Shown: positions 1 through 9,479, numbered from the stretch's first letter. The stretch is 16,068 bases of DNA from Agrocybe praecox (GCA_964017145.1 CAXHKQ010000101.1:1-16068), one strand, 5' to 3'. Numbers and translations are program-made. The notes: generated from the letters alone by a model not told the origin.

Positions 1-261
1 GAGTTATCTAATAACGCGTCATGAATAAAATCATCTACATGATCATTCTTGGATCCAATTTAACTACCCTAGCACATTTATTTGAAACATTCAAGAAATC
101 ATGCTTCTCACGAAATCATGCATCTTCACACATTTTGTATTGCTGCAGATGTGTTCATTTATCATTATTCTATTGTTCACGGACAATGTTTTGGAATATA
201 AATCTCACCATTTGGTTAAGCGCGCCCAGAGAAGACCGTTTTTCCTATAAATGGAGAGATT
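1..261. other. AT-rich non-coding flank, probable intron
   Basis: This leading stretch is AT-rich. Its open frames show no recognisable domain or codon bias like that of the cadherin exons. Because the cadherin exon at 5978 needs an upstream exon on the same strand, this is probably the inside of that gene's large upstream intron. That is an inference: the upstream exon is outside the window. Confidence 0.45.
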
Positions 262-340
262 GTTGTCGTCTGAGTGGTCAAGGCGATAGAGTGCTTGCCT
301 CACGAGAAGGAGGTCCCGGGTTCGAACCCCGGGATTGAGT
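262..340 (+). repeat. tRNA-derived SINE-like sequence or tRNA relic (1)
   Basis: The segment has an A-box-like element (TGAGTGGTCAAGGCG at 271-285) and a textbook B box (GGTTCGAACCCC at 319-330). The T arm is a perfect 5-bp stem (CCGGG / CCCGG) around the loop TTCGAAC. The A-box side resembles serine or leucine tRNAs. However, the bases at the expected 5' acceptor position do not pair with GATTGAG after the T arm, and there is no long variable arm as those tRNAs need. A SINE head or tRNA pseudogene is therefore likelier than a working tRNA. No poly-A or microsatellite tail or target duplication is clear. Confidence 0.6.
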
Positions 341-1003
341 AGAAGATGGATATTAAATGATGTCTAGGATTACTCTTTGGATGGCTGTTCTAATCACATG
401 GTATTTTTGAACCCGAAATCGATTAAGAAACCCTGCTACAAATACAAGGGGAGAGGGAAGTATAGAACGGAGGTCAAAAACTTTTGGTTGTATCACCAAA
501 AACATTGTTTTTTTTTCAGATTGTTGATCTTATAACCTTGCATGGATTGTTTTACATTTTCGACAAAGGAGATTGTTTGTGCAAAATGTCATTATCTTCC
601 GATTGTGTATACAAAACATCGCTCTAAGTCACTCCAGTGAGAAGTTGAGGCCTTTCAACCAATCTCGAAATTCGAATATTTTGTATGTGGAATAATCAAT
701 TTTCGTAACTTTTCAGTGGTGTGACTTTGAGCATTGTGTTTATACTCATTAACATTCAATGGAAAAAGAGAAAAATTGCCTTCATGGTTATTCGTTCGAC
801 AGCTTCTCCAGATATGAACGGTAAGGTCTTTCTTATGCCGTACTCATACACAGGCAAGACTTTTATACAAAGATATTTTAGAATATTACAGAATAATGTT
901 TATTCAACAAAACTGCATCATTTTTGTTTTCGTTTGATTCTTACTTTTAATTCTAAACGTAGAAGAAGCATAATTTCCTATATGTTTCAAATTAATGAGT
1001 TAG
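341..1003. other. AT-rich non-coding sequence
   Basis: No coding signal is visible. The open frame at 721-1020 is AT-biased with no recognisable domain. The right part (about 786-979) belongs to a three-copy repeat annotated separately. The stretch 350-780 shows nothing else I can name. Confidence 0.5.
786..979 (+). repeat. Interspersed repeat family C, copy 1
   Basis: Two blocks recur about 11 kb away. The 16-mer GGTTATTCGTTCGACA at 786-801 is repeated exactly at 11828-11843. The block at 936-979 (key words ATTCTTACTTTT and CGTAGAAGAAGCATAATTT) matches 11876-11916 directly and 11190-11230 in reverse complement. The blocks lie about 150 bp apart here but only 48 bp apart in the copy near 11.85 kb, so that copy probably has an internal deletion. 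This looks like an old non-autonomous transposon. I cannot assign a superfamily. Confidence 0.6.
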
Positions 1004-1025
1004 ACTATAGTATACTATAGTATAC
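1004..1025. repeat. 10-bp tandem repeat forming a palindrome
   Basis: ACTATAGTAT occurs twice in tandem plus two more bases. The unit makes overlapping perfect palindromes, for example GTATACTATAGTATAC. It lies just right of repeat family C copy 1 and could be insertion debris or a chance AT microsatellite. Confidence 0.7.
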
Positions 1026-1077
1026 TTCAACTACGGCACTTATTTAATTATATGAGCTCTGCATGTACGATGTAATG

Positions 1078-2480
1078 AAGTGCGAATTTGTTGTCTGTCG
1101 GTCCGGTTCGCATATCTAAATGGGCACCGCCTTCGGACGCGTTGGCGATCGCCGCGACGTCTTTATCAACTTGTACCGTTACCGCGCGCGGTTTTCGTGT
1201 GAGCAGTACACACGCCGTACGCACGCCGCGAGTAATGAAATACGTTTATGACACGCGATGTCAGACGAGGTTCACAATTTGTGTTTCTCATTCAATTCCA
1301 ACTTGCGCTCGTGTGCGCCTTCTCGCATAATCGATCGTTTCGAATAAAATCTGCGCGCGGGTTATGCTGCAATAAAATCTGCTGACGTGCGTTCGTGTGA
1401 CCCGGCCAAGTTTATGCGTGCTTGCTCGCCAGCATGTTCGACAGTTTTCGCGCTCACCGCATAGCAAAACCGCAACCGCCACTGCCACCGCCACCGCACC
1501 GATCCAAATCGTGACTTTTCTAATTGAGTTCAAGTGACCCAGTGATCGCGATCGCGTGCACGCACGCCAGGCCGAAAACTCGCGTCCATCGCGACTTTCG
1601 TCTATGAAGCCGCCGCTGCCGCCCGTGTGCCAATCATACCACATTCTCGCGGTGTGTGAATCGAGCGAGACGTGATCGCGGCGTCGTCGTCGTCGACATC
1701 ATCCGGTTATGATTGCAATAAAACGCGCGCCAGTCGCGAGCGGCGTTGGTGCGGCGCAAATGTATGCGGTTACACGCGTGCGCACACACATTTCACTCGA
1801 GCGCCGATCGTGTTGACACAGATACGGTGCTACACGGCGGGTACGTGCACGAGTACGAGTCGTGTCTGTGTGTACATCGTGTCTGTATGTGTACATTCGA
1901 GCGATGATTTGACGATGTTAACACGATAATTACCTGGCATTATCGACACATACGCCGAGTGCGCGCGGGCACATATGCACGGAGAGCCGGTCGGTGCCGG
2001 TGTTAATTACGTAATGCATATGCTTAGTGGCTCCTGTTTGTGCCAAGACTGTGAACCACCACCAGCCAGAGTGCACGCGCGCATGCGTGTCTCATTAGTC
2101 GGTGTGAGTGTCTTTCGATGGATTTTTATTATAACGCCGAACGGCCGTGCCTTATATCGACACCTTAATGTGTTTGGCGTGATAATTTCTGCGCGCCCCA
2201 CCATAAATGAGTAATTAAGATTAAGTACCCTCGCCGCTCAGCGCCGCCATCGCACAGATCGAACAAGCGTGCGTGGTGGTGCGAGACTCTGAGAGAGTAG
2301 TGTATGGTGTAGTATCACGATGCGTTGCGCCACTTGCGCGCGAGGCCGCCTAAGACACAGTCCATATATAGGAGTCAATCAATATGGAACGGGACGGACA
2401 CACGGCGGCAGCCGCCGAGCGAGTGTACTGTCACACAAGTGCGACGGTGCGCGATTTGCACAGTGTGCGAGCGTCGTGTG
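1078..2480. other. GC/CpG-rich non-coding island 1
   Basis: Composition changes abruptly from AT-rich to GC- and CpG-rich sequence dense in CGCG, GTGCG and CACACG words. Open frames occur on both strands but consist of Arg/Ala/Cys/Thr-rich low-complexity peptides with no recognisable domain, as GC-rich non-coding DNA produces. The island includes a (GTC)n run near 1682-1696 and three AATAAAA motifs (1341, 1369, 1715). It could be an intronic regulatory region or contain an alternative promoter or non-coding first exon. The sequence alone does not decide this. Confidence 0.4.
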
Positions 2481-3155
2481 TATGAGTGTACTCTTACCAG
2501 CAGACATGTTTAAAATACTTCAGAAAATGTATGAATTATAGGAAATACATTTGAACATTTGTCAACGTATTTTATAATACAAAATACCACGATACAAATC
2601 GCGGAATACGTCTTGCTTTCATACTAATGATGATGGCAGAATCCTGAATCATAAAATTGATTTCATCAACCCAAGGTGAGTCGAAGGTTTGAAGTTTGAA
2701 CGTAGAGAAAACGTATTATTCCTATGTTATTTTGGTTGTAACGAGAAACACAACGTTCATCCTATCACAAACACAGTATACAAAATATAATTCGTAGTAA
2801 ACGATATCTGGTTCAAGTGCTCAGAGCGAACGATTCTCATAACCAGATAGTGCCGTTCCATCGACACACTGCATGAACTCCTCTGAAATCATTGTTAAGA
2901 TATTCTTTGGAAATCAAATTGAATTCCAGTAAGCCTTAGACCGTAGACAAGCTTAAGGAAAATATGCGTGCAGAAATGATCGCTACACCGAGATATTCAA
3001 TTGATAATAATGGCGGCTATTCGATTGATGTTCAAAAATTGACCCAAACAAATTGTATACAGGTCCAAATAAATCCAAATATTTTGTTTATGAACATCGG
3101 TTCAGTTGATCAAAAGTTATTCGATGTTCTCAAATATGGGAATATTAAACGTTAG
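2481..3155. other. AT-rich non-coding sequence
   Basis: I see no gene here. There is one small hairpin, ATCTGGTT near 2807 pairing with AACCAGAT near 2841. The open frame at 2964-3155 has no recognisable domain. Confidence 0.45.
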
Positions 3156-3810
3156 GTCGATGTAGTAAAACGACGAAATTATTTTTGAATAATCAACATA
3201 GTTTCATTGAAGGACGATACGCAGAGAATGACCATCTTACAACTCTCCTATGTCCTTCGTATAGAACGTTTTCTTTTTTGCCTCGAATATATGTAGTATT
3301 TCTGCGATAATGTATTCGTCGGTGCTAAGGCTCTCCATATAGCCATTGTAGATAACTTTGTTAAGGCTCTACATAGAGCCTTAGCACACCCCAGCTTCTT
3401 TCGAGGTCTGGATTCATAAAAAGGGTCAAATCCGGATAATACTGTAAATGGGCTGCAATTCATAGCAATTCCTTCGAATTTGGTCATAACAACTTTTAAT
3501 TTATTTTGGTTATTTTAAGTTAACGCGGCAGACATTTTACTTAGAGCTTTTGCATGACCAAGAACATATCTTAGAAATGCCCAAACATGTTTTTTTATAT
3601 ATCCATCAACCGTGATTTTCTATATTCCGAAATTATGTTGTTTCTCGACTTGGACGAAATCGAGATAACACTATAAATCAGTGCTTTTATAAGGACATAA
3701 AATACGTCGATACCCATTTCTTTGCATTGATTAAAGTTGCATCAATCATATTCAAATATTCAACGAACCAAAAGTCCTATCGATGTCCAATTTTGTATAT
3801 TGTCCGTCAA
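3156..3810. repeat. Unclassified interspersed repeat family AB, copy A
   Basis: This copy aligns collinearly with about 4916-5685. Near the left end both contain TTTCATTGAAGGAC-like text (3201-3214 versus 4981-4994), followed by matching TGCC..AATATATG and TTTCTGC(G/A)ATAAT blocks. Near the right end, 3733-3797 and 5607-5671 are the same length, and about 50 of 65 bases agree on hand alignment. The middle is more diverged, with indels. No long reading frame is shared, so this looks like an old non-coding or decayed transposon. The ends and superfamily are not resolved. Confidence 0.6.
3322..3387. repeat. Inverted repeat (hairpin) within repeat copy A
   Basis: The arm starting GTGCTAAGGCTCT (3322-3344) is mirrored by the arm ending AGAGCCTTAGCAC (3365-3387). 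The outer 13 bp pair perfectly and the inner part partly, around a roughly 20-nt loop. A matching arm is not evident in the related copy near 5085-5110, so it appears specific to this copy. It is probably a local inverted duplication. Confidence 0.7.
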
Positions 3811-3887
3811 TGGAACAATGTTGATAATTCACAAATAATTTTATCAGAATGATGTGTAAAACTATCAACTATTCGATATATACATGT

Positions 3888-4720
3888 CCACATACTGTGC
3901 AACTCTGCTCTCACCAGCGCGTCTATTCGCTCGCAGCTCGATCCTCGTCGTCGGCAGCTTTCTTGCAGCGCTGCCTCCGCCGCTGATGCGTCGGTTGCGC
4001 TCTGGTCGGTTAGACATATTACGCGACGACGACGCGCAGTTAGTTATTCTGATGCATGGCTCACTGTGTGTGCTGTGTGCATCTCTCTTCTTTCGCACTA
4101 GCACGCGCGCTCGTCTAAATCGGATAATTTAATCGGGTAATTATTTTAAATTATTGTTCTTAAGTGCGACGCCTGCGCGCGCGCGCTCGCGTGCGTTTGT
4201 CCGTCCCGGCAGTCCCGACTGCCCGTCCGTCCGTCCGTCGGTCGGTCGGTCGGTCGGCGGAGAGAGCGCAAGCGGCGGGGCCGAGAGGCGTCGAGGAGTC
4301 ACGTCGATTAACAGCTATATGAGATGAGTATCGCTATTTAAAGGTGTACTCCAACCAACGACGTTGTGATGCGTCGCACTTTTGCGCGCGGCATGAGAGA
4401 AGTGCGTGCGAGCGTTTGCGTTTGGTTTCCGAGTGTTGCGTGCCGAGTCCGTTAGAAATGGCTGCGAAACGTATAGACGAATGCGCGAGGCTGCTGGGCT
4501 GCTGCTTGTTAGATGGTCGAGCCGACGCGCATTTATCACGTTAGTGTCCGTGTCGGTGTGTGTGTGTCGGCAAAAAGGCGAATAGTAGCAATCCGACAAT
4601 TAAAACAACTGACACCCCGTCACAGCCGCCGCCGCCGGCATCCTTGTGCGACGTTGATTCACCTATTCGACTACTCAACCTTGACACAGGTCACCAGCAG
4701 CGATGTATGATCACGAAAAA
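3888..4720. other. GC/CpG-rich non-coding island 2
   Basis: A second GC-rich block carries an alternating CG run near 4175-4188, a tetranucleotide array, a GT run near 4555-4566 and a (GCC)n run near 4626-4637. Its short frames lack domain character. The style (TGTGTGTCGGCAAAAAGG, CAATTAAAACAACTGAC) resembles insect 5' untranslated or enhancer DNA, but I see no convincing core promoter or splice donor leading to a coding exon. Confidence 0.4.
4223..4260. repeat. Tetranucleotide array (CCGT)n then (CGGT)n
   Basis: Four CCGT units run directly into about four CGGT units and then CGGCGG. The 4-bp unit changes at the middle, so the block reads as two related arrays placed end to end. Confidence 0.85.
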
Positions 4721-4915
4721 AACCGATTATGATCAATCAATCCAGATTATTCCCGAAGAATCACAGTTAAAAGAAAACTGCAACACATTACAGTTGATTT
4801 TAATATGTTTTCTAGCCAATGCATTATTGCTGAGATCTAGAAGAAGTTTCTCTAGGCGATATCATATATAAATACTTTATCATTGTCACGGTATAACTAA
4901 AAGTAAGGCTTGAAA
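4721..4915. other. AT-rich non-coding spacer
   Basis: AT-rich sequence between GC-rich island 2 and repeat copy B. Nothing recognisable is present. Confidence 0.4.
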
Positions 4916-5685
4916 TTTGTATCGTTTGATAGTGAAACTAACGACATTTTTGATGATATTATTCTCGAATAACCAACACAGTTCCATTGAAGGACTGTAC
5001 AATGTTTTTTGCTATCTTCCAACTTTTCAATGTGCTTATAGAGCGATTTCTTTAATGCCACAAAATATGCCTTTTTCTGCAATAATTAATCAATGCTAAG
5101 TCGCTTTCCAGCATGCATGTTGCATTCATGTGAACCATGGAAATGCTTCATAGCTCCCTCTACACTCGGATGACTCCTGATTAAACTCCGGATTGTTGTT
5201 ATCGAGCCATTGTCACAAATTGATTAAAACAAAATCAGCTTTTCCATTTTCAATCAGCCCTAAACCCTGCTTTGAAATATCATCACGTTTCTATTTCGAT
5301 GGATTGTCAGCTCGTGCATGTACAAAACCGAATGCACGATTGGTCTAAACTTTTTTTTCTAATATCTTCTTGGTATCAGCAATCACAGCTGCCATGCTTT
5401 GGGTTTTACGAAATTATGATGTTGATATTTTGATCTTTTCGTCGGTATCTGCACAGTGTGCGCATAGTTGGAACAAACTTGCGTTTATTTTTCGGCTCGG
5501 GCAAAATCCGATAACACTTTTCCAACCAATTTTTGCCTCAATTCGGTTTTTATCCTATAAATACAAGGACACGAGATTAGCATTTTTCCGTATGTTCGAA
5601 ATGACAAAAGTTGCTTCAATTAAATTAATATATCCAACGATCCAAAACTCTTTTAAATGTCAAATTTTTGAAGGTTGGTTGGTTG
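4916..5685. repeat. Unclassified interspersed repeat family AB, copy B
   Basis: This is the second, direct-orientation copy of the repeat at 3156-3810. The outer blocks (4920-5110 and 5495-5671) align well, and the middle is longer here by about 100 bp. An open frame at 5370-5726 overlaps this copy but is not conserved in copy A, so I do not call it a gene. The two copies lie about 1.8 kb apart, flanking GC-rich island 2. Confidence 0.6.
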
Positions 5686-5977
5686 ATTTTGAAGGTTTGA
5701 AGGTTGTAATATATGCAAAATCCTAGGGGCATTCTATCAAGACGATACGAAATTTTCAGCCCAACTCTTAGCTAAGCCTTCTGATATCAAATTGTCGGAA
5801 TATATAGTAATATGTAAGATTAAGATATTTATTTTTTGAACACCGTAAAGATTGTCTTATTCAAATCAGTAGAATATTCAATCGAATCTACCAATGTCCA
5901 GAAATATAGCTTTTTATTTTTGTCCACACCATATATCAACGATTAATCGATATTGCCGACCTTCCTCTCTCCCCCAG
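5686..5977 (+). other. 3' part of upstream intron with splice acceptor
   Basis: AT-rich intron sequence ends in a pyrimidine run (CTTCCTCTCTCCCCCAG, 5961-5977), a strong 3' splice site. ATTAATCG around 5943-5950 is a possible branch region. An ATG at 5894 is in frame with the exon, but the intervening codons look like intron and the acceptor is strong, so I do not use it as a start. Confidence 0.8.
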
Positions 5978-6418
5978 GTCACCATTACGCTGCGCGACGT
6001 CAACGACTGTGCGCCCGAATTCGTCACGCCCAACGTCACCGCCATCACCGAGAACGTGCCGCTCAGCACCGTCGTCACCGCCATCAAGGCGGCCGATCGC
6101 GACGAGGGCCGCAACGGCTACATCGAGTACTCGCTGGCGCCGACTGGCGGCTCCTCCGGCTCCAGCCAGGCTCCGCTGCCCTTCACTCTGGGCACCGTTG
6201 ATGGTCTGCTGCGCGTCTCCGGGCGGATCGATCGCGAGCAGCAGGCTGAGTACGAGCTGGCGGTGATGGCGCGCGATCGCGGCGAGCCGCCGCTCAGCAC
6301 GCTGATGCGGCTGCTGGTGCGCGTGCTGGACGAGAACGACAACAGTCCGGTGTTCGATCCGAAGCAGTACAGCGCTTCGGTGGCGGAGAACGCGAGCATT
6401 GGGGCGATGGTGTTGCAG
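5978..6418 (+). CDS. ft: Fat-type protocadherin, internal exon (cadherin repeats)
   Basis: This 441-nt exon encodes exactly 147 codons in phase 0. It belongs to a giant calcium-dependent adhesion protein acting at the cell surface. Visible features: residues 1-15 are the C-terminal end of one extracellular cadherin (EC) repeat with the linker DVNDCAPEF (7-15). Residues 16-126 form a complete EC repeat with ENVP (25-28), DRDEG (40-44), DRE (85-87), ARDRGEPPLS (98-107) and the linker DENDNSPVF (118-126). The next repeat begins at 127 with AENAS (136-140). Possible N-glycosylation sites are NVT (19-21) and NAS (138-140). A Ser/Gly-rich loop (57-65) lengthens the middle of the repeat. The acceptor is CCCCCAG|GTC and the donor CAG|GTGAGT. 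In Drosophila, Fat binds Dachsous and controls planar polarity and Hippo-dependent growth. Assignment to ft rests on overall character only; another Fat-like or Dachsous-type cadherin is possible. The cadherin call is firm. Confidence 0.9.
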
Positions 6419-6502
6419 GTGAGTGAAAGTGTGAAAGATATTGAAAATATTTGAATTTTGTGGAATCATTTCGTAATGGTATATTTTTCAATCAGAACTT
6501 TT

Positions 6503-6577
6503 GGCGAGCCGTATAGCAAAGTGGTAACACAGCGCGACTACGGTGCAGAAGGTCCAGGGTTCGAATCCAGCCGAATC
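6503..6577 (+). repeat. tRNA-derived SINE-like sequence or tRNA relic (2)
   Basis: The A box TAGCAAAGTGG (6513-6523) fits TRGCNNAGTGG and the B box GGTTCGAATCC (6558-6568) is near perfect, with correct spacing for an internal Pol III promoter. The T arm is poorly paired (CAGGG against CCAGC) and no acceptor stem forms, which argues against a functional tRNA. The sequence after it (about 6578-6720) may be the SINE body. It is unlike the relic near 270, so it is probably a different family. Confidence 0.65.
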
Positions 6578-8027
6578 ACATTGACATACATGGCTTTGAT
6601 TGAGCTTTGAACTTTGGACTTTCGGTAGGAGCTTCTCTCCCTTGCGAAAGCGAATCAGTGTGATTGAAATAGAGGCTAGCTATACACATACACTTGAAAA
6701 TGCGATTCGCCACTTGCGTTAAACAACTCGTCCAATGCATAAATGTGAAACTCGATATGGGTCACAAACAATCACGCAGCAAAAAGCTCTGCCAAAGCTA
6801 AGCTGTCGTGTACAAAAGGGAGCATAGCATAATAGGGCCCAATTCGGCGGCTTGGTGCTCGTGTCCACTCAAGTGGACACAACTCCCTCCTCTCCATGTA
6901 CAAATGTATATGGTAGAGGAAAACAATACTATTATCAGAACGTTTTCGTTATTTTCGCTCTATTTTACTTTTATTCACAATTTGGTCACTTTATAGACTC
7001 CAGTTCAAATAAGTTGACTTATTCTCAATATTTTGTTTTGTTTCTTGAAGCCGATAGAATCCCCAACAATATGCAATAAACTGTTTCAACGTAGTAAGTT
7101 CGGTATGCCTAAGGTGGCAATATTTTTGGTTAAAACCAAATGTTCAATATTATGATCCGGTGGCCGTACCCGACATTTTTGTTGATTGAATCGACGCATT
7201 TGATGTTCATGTGAAATGAGAAAAATTCAATTGTGTTGGGAACTGTCAGGCAGCTACTCCTCATCACATTTGATAAGCGCGTCAAGCATGCTCTGGGAAT
7301 ATCCAGTACAAACGAAATTGTGCTGAATGCACAAGTCCGCCTACAGGCGGTCTCACAAATTGTTGTCTCCTGGGTGTAAAAACGCTTTTTATTAACATGT
7401 GTGAGCAGTTATTTGTTGTAAAAAAACACACTTATTTTTTTTAGTTGTTCAGTGTAATTGATGTTGTATGCACAAGAGAGTTAACATGGTAAAGCACTGC
7501 ATATTAAAGCGTCGATTTTTATATTGCAAGAAGAAAAGGCATACGAAATTGCAATTACAACATTGGGTCTTCGGTCTGACGAATAAAGACTAAATTTTGT
7601 GAAGGCTTCAACGTCTGTAAATTTGATTTTCCCAAATGAACATCTATGGGTCATCATATGATAGCTTGAAAAATGCACAAGATTTCAATCTATTAAAAAG
7701 GTGAAGAAAAACTGACGGTGATTGCCGATTTCACAACTAAAAAAAAGTGTTCGCGTGATTTTTCCTGTCATTTTTGCACATTTTTACCTAATTTTTACTT
7801 TTGTCTGTCTGAGGTCATCTCGAAAAAAACAACTTACCCCAATATCTTCGAAAGCAATCCATCGATCTTATTTTTTTGCCGAATTCGTGATTAGTAGATA
7901 AAAACACATCAGAAAAGTTTATACAGAAGGCCGGTCATTTTGGTTGTTGTATAGTGTTATCAAAATTAAAACATTTATCAAAACCCGTATGTATCCAGTA
8001 TACCTTCCGAGACACCCTCTCCTCGAG

Positions 8028-8064
8028 AACTCTAACCACTCCTTCCGCTTCCACTATATACAAG
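8028..8064 (+). promoter_or_regulatory. Cryptic 3' splice site resembling the true acceptor
   Basis: The 12-mer AACTCTAACCAC occurs at 8028-8039 and again at 8265-8276, where it supplies the presumed branch point (CTAAC) of the real acceptor. Here it is likewise followed by a pyrimidine-rich run (to about 8053) and then CAAG at 8061-8064. In phase 0, sequence after this AG reaches a TGA within about a dozen codons, so its use would end the protein early. It is a potential decoy or poison splice site. No evidence of use is visible. Confidence 0.4.
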
Positions 8065-8294
8065 GGTGGGTCAGTTTTCGCTTTTGGTCTGTTCTGATGC
8101 CTGAACCGAATAAATCCCAAAACACAACTTTAAAATATTCTTGAAATCGGGGAATGTCCTATGTTCTCTCAATGGAGTGGAATTTTGGCATTCAACCAGA
8201 AATTAATGACATTAAAAAATGATCTCATGTTCCAGCATACTGTTCGCCACCCATTCTCGCCCAAAACTCTAACCACCCCCTTCCTCCAATCCAG

Positions 8295-8811
8295 GTCTCC
8301 GCCACCGACATCGACGAGGCGGCCAACGGACGCGTTCGCTTCTCGATCGCCGCCGGCGACCCGAATCGCGACTTCAGCATCAGCGAGGACACCGGCATTG
8401 TGCGCGTCGCCAAGAACCTCAACTACGAACGCCGCACCGGCTACACGCTGACCGTGCGCGCCGAAGACTGCGCCGGCGACGTCGGCCAGGCGGCCGAGGT
8501 GCGCTTCGACATGGCGCAGCTCTCGATCACCATCACCGACATCAACGACAATGCACCGACGTTCCTGGACTCACCGTATCTGGCGTACGTGATGGAGAAC
8601 GTGATACCGCCGAATGGCGGCTACGTGATCACGGTGCGGGCGCACGATGCGGACTCGCCGCCGTTCAACTCGCAGGTGCGCTACTTTCTGAAGGAGGGCG
8701 ATGCCGATCTGTTCCGGATCAATGCGTCATCGGGAGAGATTCAGTTGCTGCGCGCGCTGGATCGCGAGGCGCAGGACGAGTACCAGCTGACGCTGGTTGC
8801 TATGGATACGG
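8295..8811 (+). CDS. ft: Fat-type protocadherin, next internal exon
   Basis: This 517-nt exon continues the cadherin in phase 0 for 172 codons plus one base and leaves in phase 1 at a strong donor (ACGG|GTGAGTG). Residues 1-90 complete the repeat begun in the previous exon: ATDIDEAANG (3-12), NYER (43-46) where DRE or DYE is usual, AEDC (56-59), and the linker DINDNAPTF (82-90). The stretch AGDVGQAAEVRFDMAQ (60-75) is a little longer than a minimal repeat. Residues 91-172 are most of the next repeat: MENV (100-103), DADSPP (118-123), DLFRINASSGEI (138-149), DRE (156-158) and AMDTG, whose glycine codon is split by the splice site and presumably continues SPPL. NAS (143-145) is a possible glycosylation site. 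The wording around DLFRINASSGEI and VAMDTG fits Fat-type cadherins, hence the tentative ft symbol. Confidence 0.9.
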
Positions 8812-9181
8812 GTGAGTGCGGGGGAGGAGCAGACTGTGAAATTGACTTTGAGTAGTTGATTATAATCTACATCCATTGAAATACGAAGCTTTTACAGGTT
8901 ATTTACTGTTGATAGGCACCAGTATATCAACAAGACAAGTTCAACATGTTTTTTACTAGAACAAGAGAAGCGCTTAACTTCACTGAAAGAGTGAAAACTG
9001 TCAAACCTACATTTTCGTGTCTGCTCGCACACGGGCAGAGTGATCACTGTTTTTTCACTCTGTTCTTTGAGAACACGTTTTCTTTGTGCTTCTGCTATCT
9101 GTTTATTACTCATTCTCATTATTCATTACTCAATCCACAGTTCTCTGTTTTTGACGACGCGGTTAAATCACATATGAAGTA
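8812..9181 (+). other. 5' part of downstream intron
   Basis: The intron begins GTGAGTGCGGGG and turns AT-rich. Reading through the donor stops at 8853-8855. No downstream acceptor joining a cadherin exon is seen before the window end, so this intron is at least 7.2 kb. Nothing else is recognisable in this part. Confidence 0.7.
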
Positions 9182-9330
9182 CAGTAAAACCTCCCTAAGC
9201 CGGAACCTCCCTAGGCCCTCAAATCCTCGCTAAGCCGGATTTGTTTTCGGTCTTATTCGGTCCAGAGAACACGATGTGTATGGAAGTCGACCTATGTAAG
9301 CCGGAAATTCCACAAAGCCGGATTTTTTGT
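9182..9330 (+). mobile_element. Pogo/Tigger-like transposon end (truncated relic)
   Basis: After a TA at 9180-9181, the sequence CAGTAAAACCTCCCTAAGCC matches the usual style of pogo/Tigger terminal repeats (CAGTARAACCTC...). The word CTAAGCCGGA or a variant recurs at about 9195, 9212, 9230, 9294 and 9316, as in the subterminal repeats of such elements. No inverted partner end (…GGTTTTACTG) is found in the window and no transposase frame is present, so this is one end of a decayed element. Confidence 0.65.
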
Positions 9331-9479
9331 CTCGGGATTGAACAGTGTTCTAAAAAAGATACAAAAAATACAATAGGCACACAATTGTTCCGAAGAATCA
9401 CACTATTCCTATCCTTTGATAAGTCTGCGTGCAGGTCGCGTAGTTCTGACTCCGCAGATAATTTCCCGTGCTCGTGCTT
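9331..9479. other. Intron sequence between transposon end and island 3
   Basis: Mixed-composition intron sequence that may still be internal DNA of the pogo-like relic. No transposase motifs are recognisable. Confidence 0.35.

Larger units (their letters stand above)
6419..8294 (+). other. Phase-0 intron between the two cadherin exons
   Basis: The intron starts GTGAGTG and ends TTCCTCCAATCCAG. The likely branch point is CTAAC at 8268-8272, about 22 nt before the acceptor. Reading through the donor meets a stop codon at 6452-6454, so retention would truncate the protein. It contains a SINE-like sequence (6503-6577) and otherwise AT-rich sequence with no gene: 6580-8000 shows only a small perfect hairpin (CCGCCT-AC-AGGCGG, 7339-7352) and poly-T/poly-A runs. 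Confidence 0.88.

Noticed and set aside
262..340. Functional tRNA gene
   Set aside because: The T arm and B box are good, but no acceptor stem forms and the long variable arm expected from the Ser/Leu-like head is missing.
1288..1644. Minus-strand frame with an alternating Ala-Val run
   Set aside because: The run comes from an imperfect GCCACC-type simple repeat in a CpG-rich island. The rest is Arg/Thr/Cys-rich low-complexity text.
5370..5726. Open frame of 118 codons that might be a small gene
   Set aside because: It lies mostly in a repeat whose other copy (3156-3810) does not preserve the frame, and it has no recognisable domain.
5894..5977. Possible translation start at the ATG at 5894
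   Set aside because: The text between it and 5978 looks like intron and ends in a strong pyrimidine tract and AG. The exon starts in the middle of a cadherin repeat, which cannot be a natural N-terminus.
5936..6469. Long minus-strand open frame (177 codons) over the first cadherin exon
   Set aside because: It is the antisense shadow of a GC-rich exon whose plus-strand frame carries clear cadherin motifs. The antisense peptide is Arg/Ala/His-rich with no domain.
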